From Beduinella massiliensis (GTDB taxonomy: Bacteria; Bacillota; Clostridia; Christensenellales; Aristaeellaceae), in assembly GCF_900199405.1 (NCBI RefSeq), contig NZ_LT963430.1, positions 3,357,674 through 3,421,673 on the forward strand: a DNA stretch of 64,000 nt. The letters run 5' to 3'. The stretch's first letter is position 1, and each line of letters starts with the position of its first letter. The notes under the pieces are model-generated. The model worked only from the letters and a program-made list of their open reading frames with translations. It ran no database searches and had not been told where the DNA came from. Below, in pieces: positions 7,705 to 16,162 of this stretch. A program made the translations under genes and the position numbers.

Positions 7705-8697
7705 TCACTCGCTGACCTTGGCCTGAGCGGCCTGAAGCGCTTCTATGTACGGGCGCAGGTCGGTGTTCATGTACTTCTCAATCACGGGCGCGACAGCCTC
7801 CTTGAACGGGGTAAGGTCGTCGATGTAGGTCACAACGATATCAGCGCCTGCGGCGATCACCTCGTCAAGCTGCTTTTCCTCGGTCTCCTGCGCCAGCTTG
7901 ATCTGATAATCGGCGGCCTCGTCAAAGGACTTCTGCACGGCCTCCTGTTCCTCGACGGTGAGAGAGTTCCACAGATCGAGGTTCATGGTCACCGGTTCCA
8001 CCGTAAACACGTGGCGGGTCATGGAAAAGTAGCGGTTTACCTCGTAGTACTTGTTGTTGATGTAGTTGTTCTGCGGGTTTTCTTGTGCGTCCACCGTGCC
8101 CATCTGCAGAGCGGTGAAGACCTCGGAATTGGCCAGCGGCACCGCGTTCATGCCCAACGCATTCATCATGTCCGCGAAGACCTGACTTTCAGCGATGCGA
8201 ATTGTCAGTCCCTTTAGATCCTCCACCTTTTCTATCGGACGCTTGGAGTTGGAAATGTTGCGCCAGCCGTTGTACCAGTAGCCCAGCAGCTTGAGGTTGT
8301 ACTTCTCGCACTCCTGCGCAAAAACCTCCGCTTCCTCGGTCTTCATCATCGCAAATGCCTGTTCCGCAGTATCAAACATGTAGGGCAGATTCATCGCGTC
8401 GAAGGCCGGAACGATGTTGCACACGCTCATCGGGTTCTCTATGCAGATATCGATCGTCCCCAGCGCGTTGCCTTCGACGGCTTTGGAGCCGGTTGCAAGC
8501 TGATTCGCCGGATAGATATCCAGAGACAGCGTGCCGTTCGAGTACTCCTGCAGCTTTTCATTCCAGAACTCAGCGCCCAGCTGATACGGGTGAACGGTCG
8601 AGCCGATATGGTGCGTTGCGAACGCATAGTCGGCGGATGCGGCGGCGCACATCAGCACGAGGATGGCGCAAAGCAGCATTGTGAAAATCTTTTTCAT
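7705..8697 (-). CDS. dctP: TRAP transporter substrate-binding protein (DctP)
   Basis: 330 residues. A cleavable signal peptide ends near ASA at residue 22; there is no lipobox. The DctP fold is shown by the motif LTIRIAES with Arg167, the likely carboxylate-clamping arginine, and by QMGTVDAQENPQNN (about 198-211), the typical ligand-site loop. It binds an organic acid outside the membrane and hands it to DctQM. The gene is second in the operon, between the Tat-type dehydratase and dctQ. Confidence 0.93.
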   Translation of the reverse strand: MKKIFTMLLCAILVLMCAAASADYAFATHHIGSTVHPYQLGAEFWNEKLQEYSNGTLSLDIYPANQLATGSKAVEGNALGTIDICIENPMSVCNIVPAFDAMNLPYMFDTAEQAFAMMKTEEAEVFAQECEKYNLKLLGYWYNGWRNISNSKRPIEKVEDLKGLTIRIAESQVFADMMNALGMNAVPLANSEVFTALQMGTVDAQENPQNNYINNKYYEVNRYFSMTRHVFTVEPVTMNLDLWNSLTVEEQEAVQKSFDEAADYQIKLAQETEEKQLDEVIAAGADIVVTYIDDLTPFKEAVAPVIEKYMNTDLRPYIEALQAAQAKVSE

Positions 8698-8751
8698 GAG
8701 GGTCTCCTCCTAAATTCAAATTTGAAAGGCCATGGCTTCCGCCGATGAAAA

Positions 8752-10029
8752 TTAACGGTCGATGATGGAGCCGTCCTCATGCGTGCTCCAGCTCGGCTTC
8801 CTGCCCTGGAAGGGGAACTTTTCCGCGATGTTTTCGACCAGGTCGATTCCGAGGCCGGGGCCTTCCGGCATGGTGATGTAACCGTCCTCCACGCTAAGGG
8901 GCGCGCCCTTGATCATAGCGTTGAAGTCGCCGAACGTGCCCGGCCATTCCTGCACCTCGAAATTCGGCGCGACGGCATCGATATGCAGCGCGGCGACCGT
9001 GGAAATCGGCCCCAACGGGTTGTGCGGAATGATGCCCACGCTCTTGGCCTCGGCAATGCGTGCAACCTTCATACCGGCCGTGATGCCGCCGATCACGCAC
9101 ATGTCGGGACGCAGATAGGCCACGTCGGTGTTATCCACGAGGTTGGCCAGCTCATAGATGTTGAAGCAGCGCTCGCCGTTTGCAATCGGAATCGGGCACT
9201 GGGCGGAGACGTATTTGGCAACCTCCGGATAATCGTTGAATGGGTCCTCAAAGAAGTGAATGATGTACTTGTCGAGTACCTTGCCGATTTCGATCGCCTC
9301 GACCGGCTTGCACTGGCGATGAATTTCAAGTGACAGATCGATTTCGTATCCGACGGCCTTTCGGATGGCCTTGAACATGGCTTCGTTCTTGGAGCACATG
9401 GCCGCGACGGTATCCGAGGCGTTAGAGCTCAACGGGCGCACCCGGACGTGCTTCCAGCCCTCGTCGACGAGCGCCTTGACTTTGCTCGCCACCTCTTCCG
9501 GCGTCTTGCCCGACGTCGTCTCATAGGCGCGGATCTTGTCGCGCACCTTGCCGCCCAGGAGCTGGTAAACCGGCACGCCCAGCGCCTTCCCCTTGATGTC
9601 CCACAGGGCGATGTCGATGCCTGAAATCGCGGCGTTGACGATGGTGCCCCGGAAGTGGGGCGTGCGGGTCATGGCATTCCAGAGCCATTCAATGCGGAAC
9701 GGATCCTGCCCGACGAGCAGGGATTCCAGCACCCTGAGCGCCTCGGCAGTCGCTGTCTGCCAGGCCCACGCGCCGCATTCTCCCCAGCCAACGATGCCGG
9801 AATCCGTTTCGACCCTAACCAGCAGCCAGCGAGACGCGCAGAGAATCGGTTCAACCTTGGTGATTTTCATGGCACTTCCTCCTTGATAATGGGGTGATTC
9901 GACGGGCGCTTCTGCATAAGCGGCGGACGGTCCGAGCATGCCCAGCATGTTGCTGGCCGCCAGGCCCATTGAGCATGCCGATGCTCCCTTGAGAAAGGTT
10001 CTGCGGGAGATGTTGTTCATCATGTTCAT
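8752..10029 (-). CDS. Enolase-superfamily sugar-acid dehydratase with twin-arginine signal
   Basis: 425 residues. Residues 1-53 form a Tat signal: SRRTFLKG (8-15), a hydrophobic stretch and a likely cut after AYA (39). From residue 54 the protein is a mandelate racemase / D-galactonate dehydratase-like enzyme: metal ligands appear to be Glu235 (in LEIHR, where DgoD has Asp), Glu261 (FFEDP) and Glu286 (ANGER), with His237 and a His336-Asp309 pair as acid/base residues. It should dehydrate an aldonate or similar acid to a 2-keto-3-deoxy acid. The ATG at 10029 has GAAAGGA upstream; a second perfect site (AAGGAGG, 7-base spacing) lies before codon Met54, so a cytosolic form could also be made. 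First gene of the TRAP operon. Confidence 0.85.
   Translation of the reverse strand: MNMMNNISRRTFLKGASACSMGLAASNMLGMLGPSAAYAEAPVESPHYQGGSAMKITKVEPILCASRWLLVRVETDSGIVGWGECGAWAWQTATAEALRVLESLLVGQDPFRIEWLWNAMTRTPHFRGTIVNAAISGIDIALWDIKGKALGVPVYQLLGGKVRDKIRAYETTSGKTPEEVASKVKALVDEGWKHVRVRPLSSNASDTVAAMCSKNEAMFKAIRKAVGYEIDLSLEIHRQCKPVEAIEIGKVLDKYIIHFFEDPFNDYPEVAKYVSAQCPIPIANGERCFNIYELANLVDNTDVAYLRPDMCVIGGITAGMKVARIAEAKSVGIIPHNPLGPISTVAALHIDAVAPNFEVQEWPGTFGDFNAMIKGAPLSVEDGYITMPEGPGLGIDLVENIAEKFPFQGRKPSWSTHEDGSIIDR
9868..9884 (-). promoter_or_regulatory. Internal ribosome binding site inside the dehydratase gene
   Basis: AAGGAGG (9884-9878), 7-base spacer, ATG at 9870 starting MKITKVEP, the normal N-terminus of enolase-superfamily enzymes. 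It is in frame with the Tat leader and encodes its QGGSA residues. Confidence 0.7.
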
Positions 10030-10088
10030 CCTTTCCAGAAATCATTGGGTGGTTTCGGTGTGTCGTTTGCGTCCCGCTCGTTGCCGTT

Positions 10089-10117
10089 AGTATATTTGTG
10101 CAAATTCTTGCGGTCAA
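10089..10117 (-). promoter_or_regulatory. Sigma-A promoter of the TRAP/dehydratase operon
   Basis: TTGACC (10117-10112) and TATACT (10094-10089) with an exact 17-bp spacer on the minus strand, about 60 bp before the dehydratase ATG. The stretch from here to the terminator at 10417 holds nothing else I can identify apart from GC-rich short palindromes (for example GGCGCCTTCGGCGCTTC near 10375). Confidence 0.72.
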
Positions 10118-10416
10118 GGTTCACTAAATTGCCCGATTTTTTCGCATACGGGCCCTGAGTAGCGTGCGTAAAACCCGAAAACCCGTCTGTTTTACCGTAG
10201 ATGAACCTCGCCTGCATCAGTTTTTGCGGGTCAGGACGCCCTCTTTTTCCGGTCTTCGCCGGGGAAAGAACGGGCCGGAAAAGTTGATGCTCCGCTTTGT
10301 ATGAGGCCTCGCCGTTTAAAAGGGAGGCGGAGCGGCGGCGCCCGACAATACAGGAAAGCACGTGCTGTACGAGGCGCCTTCGGCGCTTCACAAAACGCGC
10401 GCTAAACTCCCGCCGC

Positions 10417-10451
10417 AAAAAAACCTGAACCCGCGAATCTGCGGGTTCAGG
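10417..10451 (-). terminator. Intrinsic terminator of the membrane AraC gene
   Basis: Perfect 11-bp stem CCTGAACCCGC / GCGGGTTCAGG with a 6-nt loop, followed on the minus strand by seven T (10423-10417). Confidence 0.92.
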
Positions 10452-10499
10452 CGCTGGCGTATGTTGTTTTACGCCGTCTTTCGGACAGGACGGCGTGGT

Positions 10500-12812
10500 T
10501 TAGAGTGCGGTGTCCGTCTTGCGGAATACGCTGGGCGTGCTGCCCATGTATTTTTTGAAGGCGCGCGTCATGGTCAGTGTATTTGTGTACCCAACGGCCA
10601 CGGCGATGTCGCTCAGCGGCACATTGGTATGTTCGATTTCATATTTGGCCGCCTCAATCCGCAGGCGATGCAGGCTCTCCAGAAAGCCCTGCCCCAAATT
10701 TTTCTGAAACTCGCGGGAAAGCGTGGATACGCTCATGCCAAATTCCTCCGCCAATATTGAAAGCGAAAGGCCGGAATCGCGAAAGTGCGCATGCATGTAT
10801 TGGTAAACCGAGGCAAACTGCCCGGAATACTGACCGTGAATCCGATTATCCCGGTGCGTCTCAAGCTGGCAAAATACGTGCTGCCAAAGGGACAGCACCT
10901 CGCTTTTTCCTTCGGGGCGGAGAAGCTCTGCGGTATCCAAATTCATCTGCTCCAGCAAAAATATATTGCTTTCATTCGTCTCGGTAATCATGGTCAGCGT
11001 CAGTTGCAGAATGCTGGTAAGCTGCTGGGTACGCAGGTGCCGGCTTTTCTGCTGGAAAAGTGTTTCGACCATTTCCTTGAAACAGGCATAGGCTTCATCG
11101 TAACGCTCCATGTAGACCAAGTCCGCCATGTGCATGTTCTGCTTGAGCAGCGCGTTGAGGCTGATATGCTCCGAACGGCCGCTCTCCTTCTCTTCGACGA
11201 GCGCGGCATGCAGCATGGCCTCATGGTAAGCGTGGCTGAAGCTGTCCTGACCGGAGCAAACCTTGCTCACGCCATACTGCAATCTTTCGCAAAGCTGTGT
11301 GCTGATGAGGGAGACCCAGCTTTCAAGCCGCTGGCGGACGAAGTCTTCTGCTTCGTCTCCGGGAACGCACACGACGATCAGCAGGCAGGATTGCAGCATC
11401 AGGCATTGCGCGTCCAGCCCCTCCAGTTGAGGGCTCAGCGCCTCGGATACAGCGGCGAGCGTAATGTGGCAACGATAGCGATACTCCTGATCGCTGCAAT
11501 CCACGTGTCCCCAGCGCCCATCGTCGGGATAGAGGGTTATGAGCAGGTATCGGCTGAGGAGTCCGGGAATCCCCAGCTCTTCGAGCTGCTCCGCGGTCAG
11601 CGAGGGATACTGATCCAGCGCGAGCTGTTCCAGACAGGCTCTGCGGAGCTGGCGAATCTGCTCATCGATGGTTTTCTGGCTGGTGGAGAGCTGCTGGTAA
11701 TAGTGATGAATGGCGTACGCGATCTTTTCCAGCTCATCCGTATTGCTTTGATCTTCCGCCTGCGCGTCCGAAACGGGAACCTCCTCGCTGATTTGCCTGA
11801 GCGGCCTGAGTACGTGCAGGATAAAATAAGTGTAAATAAAGACCATGGACAGCACCCAAAGCACATTGAGCGCGATCATCAGTCTGAACCACGCGGAGGT
11901 CACGGCGCTAGTTACGCCTGTTTCACGAAGCACGGCGATCAGCATACAGCGCGGAGCCTCAAGCTCAAAGCGCATGAGCGTGTATTGCCCCACATTCTCG
12001 ACCAGCGCTTCGCCGAGCAGACGGTCTTCCTCCACGGGAAGCGCGCCGCCGCCTTTCATAAGCGTCTGTCCATCCGGCAGCACGCAGACCATCTGTTCCG
12101 TGTCATACGACCTGCCGCTGCTGTCCCGAAGCAGGCTCTCCTGAAAAACCTCGTCGGAGATGCCGCAAAGCAGAAACGAATCGTCGACAGCGCACACGAC
12201 ATAGACCGGGGAGGAGGCGTAATGTGTCGGTTTCGCCGCCAACAGTGTACCGTTTTTAAGATTTGCAGTATCGCCCTGCAAATTGATTATCATGCGCAGC
12301 TCTTCGACGCCATGGCATACAGCGGCATAGCGCCCGTTTTCAGCGAGGGCGATGTATACGTCCGAATGCGGAAGACAGAGCACAATTTCGGAATAGTTCT
12401 GATTGACCATGGCAAAGCTCAGCAGGCGATTGAACATCCTATGCGGGTCAGTGCCGCGTTGAAACGGGGACATGTTTTCCACGACGTGAAAACCTGGCTC
12501 GGTCATTTGGGCGAGCAGCTCCGTGGAGGTATACGCTTCAAGGGTAGGCAGTGCATCGATGGAGGTATACAGATTCTCGCAGAAGGAATCGGTGTCGTCG
12601 ACAACTTGCAAAAACAGCTGTGTGTTCACTTCAAGACGATCATAATTTTCCGCTCGATAGCGAGAGGTATTTTCCCTTTCGATGTTCAGGACAACAATGG
12701 ACGTAATGCACCCCAACAGGCCAACGCAAAAACAGATGCTAAGCTGATAGCGCTGCTTTCTCGTCAGCCGGCCCATCCTTTCGCGTATATGCAAAGATGC
12801 CCACGCGCCCAT
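10500..12812 (-). CDS. Membrane-bound AraC-family sensor/regulator
   Basis: 770 residues. One membrane helix near 20-42, an extracytoplasmic sensing region to about 310, a second helix (FRLMIALNVLWVLSMVFIY, about 310-335), then a cytoplasmic region and a C-terminal double helix-turn-helix of the AraC family (about 670-765; conserved GYTNTLTMTRAFKKYMG). Proteins of this build sense a ligand outside the cell and control a neighbouring transport operon; the TRAP operon lies directly downstream on the same strand but behind a terminator. Start ATG at 12812 follows AGGTGGGG; Met13 is an alternative. Confidence 0.9.
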   Translation of the reverse strand: MGAWASLHIRERMGRLTRKQRYQLSICFCVGLLGCITSIVVLNIERENTSRYRAENYDRLEVNTQLFLQVVDDTDSFCENLYTSIDALPTLEAYTSTELLAQMTEPGFHVVENMSPFQRGTDPHRMFNRLLSFAMVNQNYSEIVLCLPHSDVYIALAENGRYAAVCHGVEELRMIINLQGDTANLKNGTLLAAKPTHYASSPVYVVCAVDDSFLLCGISDEVFQESLLRDSSGRSYDTEQMVCVLPDGQTLMKGGGALPVEEDRLLGEALVENVGQYTLMRFELEAPRCMLIAVLRETGVTSAVTSAWFRLMIALNVLWVLSMVFIYTYFILHVLRPLRQISEEVPVSDAQAEDQSNTDELEKIAYAIHHYYQQLSTSQKTIDEQIRQLRRACLEQLALDQYPSLTAEQLEELGIPGLLSRYLLITLYPDDGRWGHVDCSDQEYRYRCHITLAAVSEALSPQLEGLDAQCLMLQSCLLIVVCVPGDEAEDFVRQRLESWVSLISTQLCERLQYGVSKVCSGQDSFSHAYHEAMLHAALVEEKESGRSEHISLNALLKQNMHMADLVYMERYDEAYACFKEMVETLFQQKSRHLRTQQLTSILQLTLTMITETNESNIFLLEQMNLDTAELLRPEGKSEVLSLWQHVFCQLETHRDNRIHGQYSGQFASVYQYMHAHFRDSGLSLSILAEEFGMSVSTLSREFQKNLGQGFLESLHRLRIEAAKYEIEHTNVPLSDIAVAVGYTNTLTMTRAFKKYMGSTPSVFRKTDTAL

Positions 12813-13196
12813 TCACAAATCCCCACCTTTTTCTATCAATCAAGGGCAGATTTTTCATCATGGATTCCCGCATGATGAAAATTCATTAGGATCTGCCGAG
12901 AATATTATAACATAGCTGCCCGCTGGATTCCTCATGCACTTTTGTTCACATCGCGCCTCATTGCCTGAAATAAATGACGGATAAGCCCTTCAATATTTGC
13001 AGCGTCCAGCAAGCCGCGTTTCTTTTGCTCTGCAAGCTGCGTGAACGATAGGGAAAAAAGGCGTTAAACGTGTATGCTGTACGAGGGTCAGCAATGGGCC
13101 GATCAAGGGCGACGACAGCATGCGCGGCGTTTCGCCCCCATAAGGCAAAAAACGCCGGGGCATCGCGGTTCAAAGCGCTGCCCCGGCGCGCTCGTC
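12813..13196. other. Intergenic region, 384 bp
   Basis: No convincing gene. It holds an isolated minus-strand TATAAT (12909-12904) without a good -35, about 90 bp before the membrane AraC gene, and the phosphoesterase terminator at 13147-13188. The minus-strand open frame running through 12958-13470 is a shadow of the phosphoesterase gene. Confidence 0.6.
13147..13188 (-). terminator. Intrinsic terminator of the phosphoesterase gene
   Basis: Stem CGCCGGGGCA (13153-13162) / TGCCCCGGCG (13179-13188), followed on the minus strand by six T (13152-13147). Confidence 0.9.
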
Positions 13197-13649
13197 TCAA
13201 TCCAGCGCCACCTTTTCCAGCCGGAAGCTCCCGCCGTCGATCCAAAGCACGGCCATCGAAAGCTCCAGGCTGAAACGGCGCCTTCCGCAGCCTCCCGGGT
13301 TGAGCAGCAGGCGGCCGTCCGTCTCCTGCTCCGAATACCGGTGCGAGTGGCCGTAGACCGCGATATGCGCCCCCGCCAGATCCTCTGGAATCCGCTTGCG
13401 GTCGTGCGTCATGAAGAACGCGACGCCTTCGAGCCTGAAGGACAGGCTGAGCGGCATCTCCGCCGCCCAATCGCCGTCGTTGTTTCCGCGAACCGCATAC
13501 AGCGGCGCAACCGCTTTCAGCGCGTCATAGACCCTAAGGGTGTCAAAATCACCGGCATGCACAATGCAATCACAGCTCGCCAAAACGTCCAGCACCTGCG
13601 GACGAAGCAGCCCATGCGTGTCGGATATCACGCCCGCCTTGACGGCCAT
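13197..13649 (-). CDS. YfcE/MJ0936-family metallophosphoesterase
   Basis: 150 residues, full length for the family. It has the ordered metal motifs of calcineurin-like phosphoesterases: DTH (10-12), GDFD (about 33-36), GNND (about 55-58), a His in FFMTHD, and GHSH (about 99-102). These coordinate two metals and hydrolyse phosphodiesters; the natural substrate is unknown. Start ATG lies at 13649. Bases 13261-13360 (the segment coding residues about 97-129) are duplicated exactly at 5429-5528. Confidence 0.9.
   Translation of the reverse strand: MAVKAGVISDTHGLLRPQVLDVLASCDCIVHAGDFDTLRVYDALKAVAPLYAVRGNNDGDWAAEMPLSLSFRLEGVAFFMTHDRKRIPEDLAGAHIAVYGHSHRYSEQETDGRLLLNPGGCGRRRFSLELSMAVLWIDGGSFRLEKVALD
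13261..13360. repeat. Exact 100-bp repeat, copy 2 (source copy)
   Basis: Lies inside the intact phosphoesterase gene, so it is the likely donor of the fragment at 5429-5528. Confidence 0.95.
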
Positions 13650-13858
13650 ACCGCACCCCTCCTTCGCGCCCCCGCAAAAGCCAGGCGGCGTCTTATCAGA
13701 TTTTTGATCTCCCGCTCAGCCTGGTTCCCACGCGCGCATAAACCCTGCCGATCACAGGCAAGACCGACGACTTGCCCTGAGAAAGAAACGCTTACGAGAG
13801 GAGATGAAAAAAGCCCTTTCAGGTTGTAGACAAGGTTGACATTGGGAAGAAAACAAAC

Positions 13859-13892
13859 AAAAAGTCTGAAAACCGCAGCTTTCAGACTTTTT
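13859..13892 (-). terminator. Intrinsic terminator of the tRNA-Ala gene
   Basis: Stem of 13 bp, AAAAAGTCTGAAA / TTTCAGACTTTTT, around an 8-nt loop immediately after the tRNA 3' end; T-rich on both strands. Confidence 0.88.
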
Positions 13893-13893
13893 A

Positions 13894-13969
13894 TGGTGGA
13901 GCATAGCGGATTCGAACCGCTGACCTCTACAATGCGAATGTAGCGCGCTACCAACTGTGCTAATGCCCC
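13894..13969 (-). tRNA. tRNA-Ala (anticodon CGC)
   Basis: 76 nt including encoded CCA. The acceptor stem is GGGGCAT / ATGCTCC, containing the G3-U70 wobble pair that alanyl-tRNA synthetase recognises. The anticodon arm is CTACA-TTCGCAT-TGTAG, giving anticodon CGC for GCG codons; the T arm holds GGTTCGAATCC. GCG is abundant in the high-GC genes of this window, consistent with a dedicated decoder. It has its own promoter (14021-14049) and terminator, so it is a single-gene transcript. Confidence 0.97.
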
Positions 13970-14020
13970 AAGTATTCAATTTCGAGCGTTTTCGAATGGC
14001 ATTCGCTCGGTACGCACAAT

Positions 14021-14049
14021 ATAATAGCACAGATTAAGCGTCGATGCAA
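14021..14049 (-). promoter_or_regulatory. Promoter of tRNA-Ala
   Basis: TTGCAT (14049-14044) and TATTAT (14026-14021), 17-bp spacer, about 50 bp before the tRNA on the minus strand. Confidence 0.65.
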
Positions 14050-14111
14050 GGCCTTTTTTGCATTTTCTTCAGCTTTTTTCAGAAAAAGGGCCTGCTTGAT
14101 CGAAAAGAGCG

Positions 14112-14139
14112 TTGCTTTTCACGCGCTCAATGGTATAAT
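14112..14139 (+). promoter_or_regulatory. Promoter of asnS
   Basis: TTGCTT (14112-14117) and TATAAT (14134-14139) with a 16-bp spacer. The predicted leader is only about 30 nt, too short for a T-box. Confidence 0.75.
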
Positions 14140-14178
14140 ATCCGTATCATATTACCATGGGGATGGAGGAACTTTTAC

Positions 14179-15573
14179 ATGCAAAGCCTGACCGTCCGGG
14201 AGATTTTCCGCAACACGCCCGCGCAGGATGTGAGGGACGTGTGCGTTTCGGGCTGGGTGCGCACGCTGCGCGATTCCAAGGCGTTCGCGTTCATCGAGCT
14301 CAACGACGGCACCTTTTTCAAGAACCTGCAAATCGTCGCCGAGGCGGAAGGCCTTTCCAACTACGCCGAAATCGCCAGAACCGGCGTGGGCGCGGCCATC
14401 CGCGTCGCGGGCACGCTGGTGCTGACGCCGGGGGCCAAGCAGCCCTTTGAAATCAAGGCCGACGCGATCGAGGTCGTGGGCGCGTGCCCGCCGGAATACC
14501 CGCTGCAGAAAAAGCGCCACTCGTTTGAATACCTGCGCACCATCGCGCACCTGCGTCCGCGCACGAACACGTTCAGCGCGGTGTTCCGCATTCGCTCCCT
14601 CGCCGCGCAGGCGATCCACGAATTCTTCCACGAGCGCAATTTCGTCTACGTGCACACCCCGATCGTGACGGCCAGCGACTGCGAGGGCGCGGGCGAGATG
14701 TTCCGCATCACGACGCTCGACATCGACAATCCCCCGCGCGACGAGCAGGGGCGCGTGGATTCGAGCAAGGACTTTTTCGGCAAGGCCGCGAACCTCACGG
14801 TTTCGGGCCAGCTCAACGTGGAAACCTTCGCGCTCGCCTTCCGCAACGTATACACGTTCGGCCCGACCTTCCGCGCGGAGCGCAGCTTTACGCCCCGCCA
14901 CGCGGCGGAATTCTGGATGATCGAGCCGGAAATCGCCTTTGCCGACCTGTTCGACTACATGGACCTGGCCGAGGAGATGGTTCGGTTCGTCGTCGGAAAG
15001 GTGATGGAGGAAGCGCCGGAGGAAATGGCCTTCCTGGGGCAGTTCGTGGACAAGGGGCTTTTGGAGCGCCTGACGCTGGTCGCGGGCAGCGAGTTCGCGC
15101 GCGTCACCTACACCGAGGCGATCGACATCCTGCAAAAGAGCGGCGCGGCGTTTGAATACCCGGTCTCCTGGGGCTGCGACCTGCAAACCGAGCACGAGCG
15201 CTATCTCACGGAAAAGCACTTCGGGCGGCCCGTGTTCGTCTACGACTACCCGAAGGAGATCAAGGCGTTTTACATGCGCCAGAACGACGACGGAAAGACC
15301 GTCGCGGCGGCCGACCTGCTCGTGCCCGGCATCGGCGAGCTGATCGGCGGCAGCCAGCGCGAGGAACGTCTGGACGTGCTGGAAGCGCGCATGGACGAGC
15401 TGAAGCTCGATAAGGAATCCTACTGGTGGTACCTGGAGATGCGCAAATACGGCGGCGTGCCGCACGCGGGCTACGGCCTGGGCTTCGAGCGGCTGATCAT
15501 GTACCTGACGGGCATGGGCAACATCCGCGACGTGCTCCCCTTCCCCCGCACCACGGGCAGCGCGGACTTTTAA
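14179..15573 (+). CDS. asnS: Asparaginyl-tRNA synthetase
   Basis: 464 residues (E. coli AsnS is 466). An N-terminal OB-fold anticodon-binding domain (about 1-110; [12 protein letters not shown]) precedes the class II catalytic core: motif 2 [11 protein letters not shown] (about 235-245) and motif 3 [12 protein letters not shown] (about 433-444). It charges tRNA-Asn with asparagine. I chose ATG 14179 because GGAGG lies 9 bases upstream and the promoter is just before it; the longer frame from 14044 begins upstream of the promoter. A strong terminator follows the stop, so it is monocistronic. Confidence 0.97.
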   Translation: MQSLTVREIFRNTPAQDVRDVCVSGWVRTLRDSKAFAFIELNDGTFFKNLQIVAEAEGLSNYAEIARTGVGAAIRVAGTLVLTPGAKQPFEIKADAIEVVGACPPEYPLQKKRHSFEYLRTIAHLRPRTNTFSAVFRIRSLAAQAIHEFFHERNFVYVHTPIVTASDCEGAGEMFRITTLDIDNPPRDEQGRVDSSKDFFGKAANLTVSGQLNVETFALAFRNVYTFGPTFRAERSFTPRHAAEFWMIEPEIAFADLFDYMDLAEEMVRFVVGKVMEEAPEEMAFLGQFVDKGLLERLTLVAGSEFARVTYTEAIDILQKSGAAFEYPVSWGCDLQTEHERYLTEKHFGRPVFVYDYPKEIKAFYMRQNDDGKTVAAADLLVPGIGELIGGSQREERLDVLEARMDELKLDKESYWWYLEMRKYGGVPHAGYGLGFERLIMYLTGMGNIRDVLPFPRTTGSADF

Positions 15574-15587
15574 ATCGCATACCCAGA

Positions 15588-15623
15588 CAGGCGGAAAGGC
15601 TTATGCCCTTCCGCCTGTTTTTT
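15588..15623 (+). terminator. Intrinsic terminator of asnS
   Basis: Stem CAGGCGGAA (15588-15596) / TTCCGCCTG (15609-15617) followed by six T. Confidence 0.93.
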
Positions 15624-15652
15624 GCCGCCCCAAATTCCCTTCTGCCCGCCGG

Positions 15653-16147
15653 TCAGAAGGGCACCCTGTCCCGCAGCAGCGCGTAGCGCTCCATCACCGG
15701 AACGCACACCTCGCCCGCCTCGATCATCCGCTCGAAGACCGCCCGCGTGACCCAGCGGAAATCGACCGTCTCGCCTTCCTGCAGGACGATGGCCGGACGC
15801 TCCTGCGGGCAAAGGTAGAGGTATTCGTCGTAGAAATTTGAACGCCCCCGATGCTCCAGCAGCAGCTTGAGCGCGTCCGGCGCGGCGCAAAGCCCCGTCT
15901 CCTCCGACAGCTCGCGCGCCGCCGCGATGCGGGAGGTCTCCCCCGCCAGCGCCGAGCCGCCCGTGAATTCCCACTGGCCGCCGTAATGCTTGGCCGGGTG
16001 GCGCAGGGTAATCAGCAGTTCCCCCCTGGGGTTCACGGTCAGGATGTCGACCACCTGATGGTATAGCCCCTCCGGCATGGGCTCGCCCCGCAGGTGAAGC
16101 CCGCCCGTCGCCCGCTTGTTCTCGTCCAGCAAATCCCAATATTCCAT
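15653..16147 (-). CDS. Nudix hydrolase
   Basis: 164 residues. The Nudix box is complete: Gly, five residues, Glu, seven residues, REL, then SEETGL (about 62-84). The N-terminus (WDLLDENKRATG, LHLRGEPMPEGLYHQVV) resembles the isopentenyl-diphosphate-isomerase-like / YfcD branch of the superfamily. It should cleave a nucleoside diphosphate linked to another group; the substrate is not evident. It sits 15 bp after the acetyltransferase gene on the same strand and probably shares its transcript. Confidence 0.92.
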   Translation of the reverse strand: MEYWDLLDENKRATGGLHLRGEPMPEGLYHQVVDILTVNPRGELLITLRHPAKHYGGQWEFTGGSALAGETSRIAAARELSEETGLCAAPDALKLLLEHRGRSNFYDEYLYLCPQERPAIVLQEGETVDFRWVTRAVFERMIEAGEVCVPVMERYALLRDRVPF

Positions 16148-16162
16148 AAGTACCTCCTGACT

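Noticed and set aside
10026..10418. 130-codon minus-strand frame before the dehydratase gene
   Set aside because: It covers the TRAP operon promoter and a terminator; composition is not gene-like.
10785..12875. 696-codon plus-strand frame opposite the membrane AraC gene
   Set aside because: Shadow frame with no recognisable domain; the minus-strand protein has clear membrane helices and an AraC domain.
12958..13470. 170-codon minus-strand frame before and inside the phosphoesterase gene
   Set aside because: It runs across the phosphoesterase terminator and is out of frame with the real gene.
13970..14178. T-box leader for asnS
   Set aside because: The promoter at 14112-14139 leaves a leader of about 30 nt, and no T-box or specifier stem is visible.
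14152..15465. 437-codon minus-strand frame opposite asnS
   Set aside because: Shadow of a certain housekeeping gene; Arg/Val/His-rich with no motifs.
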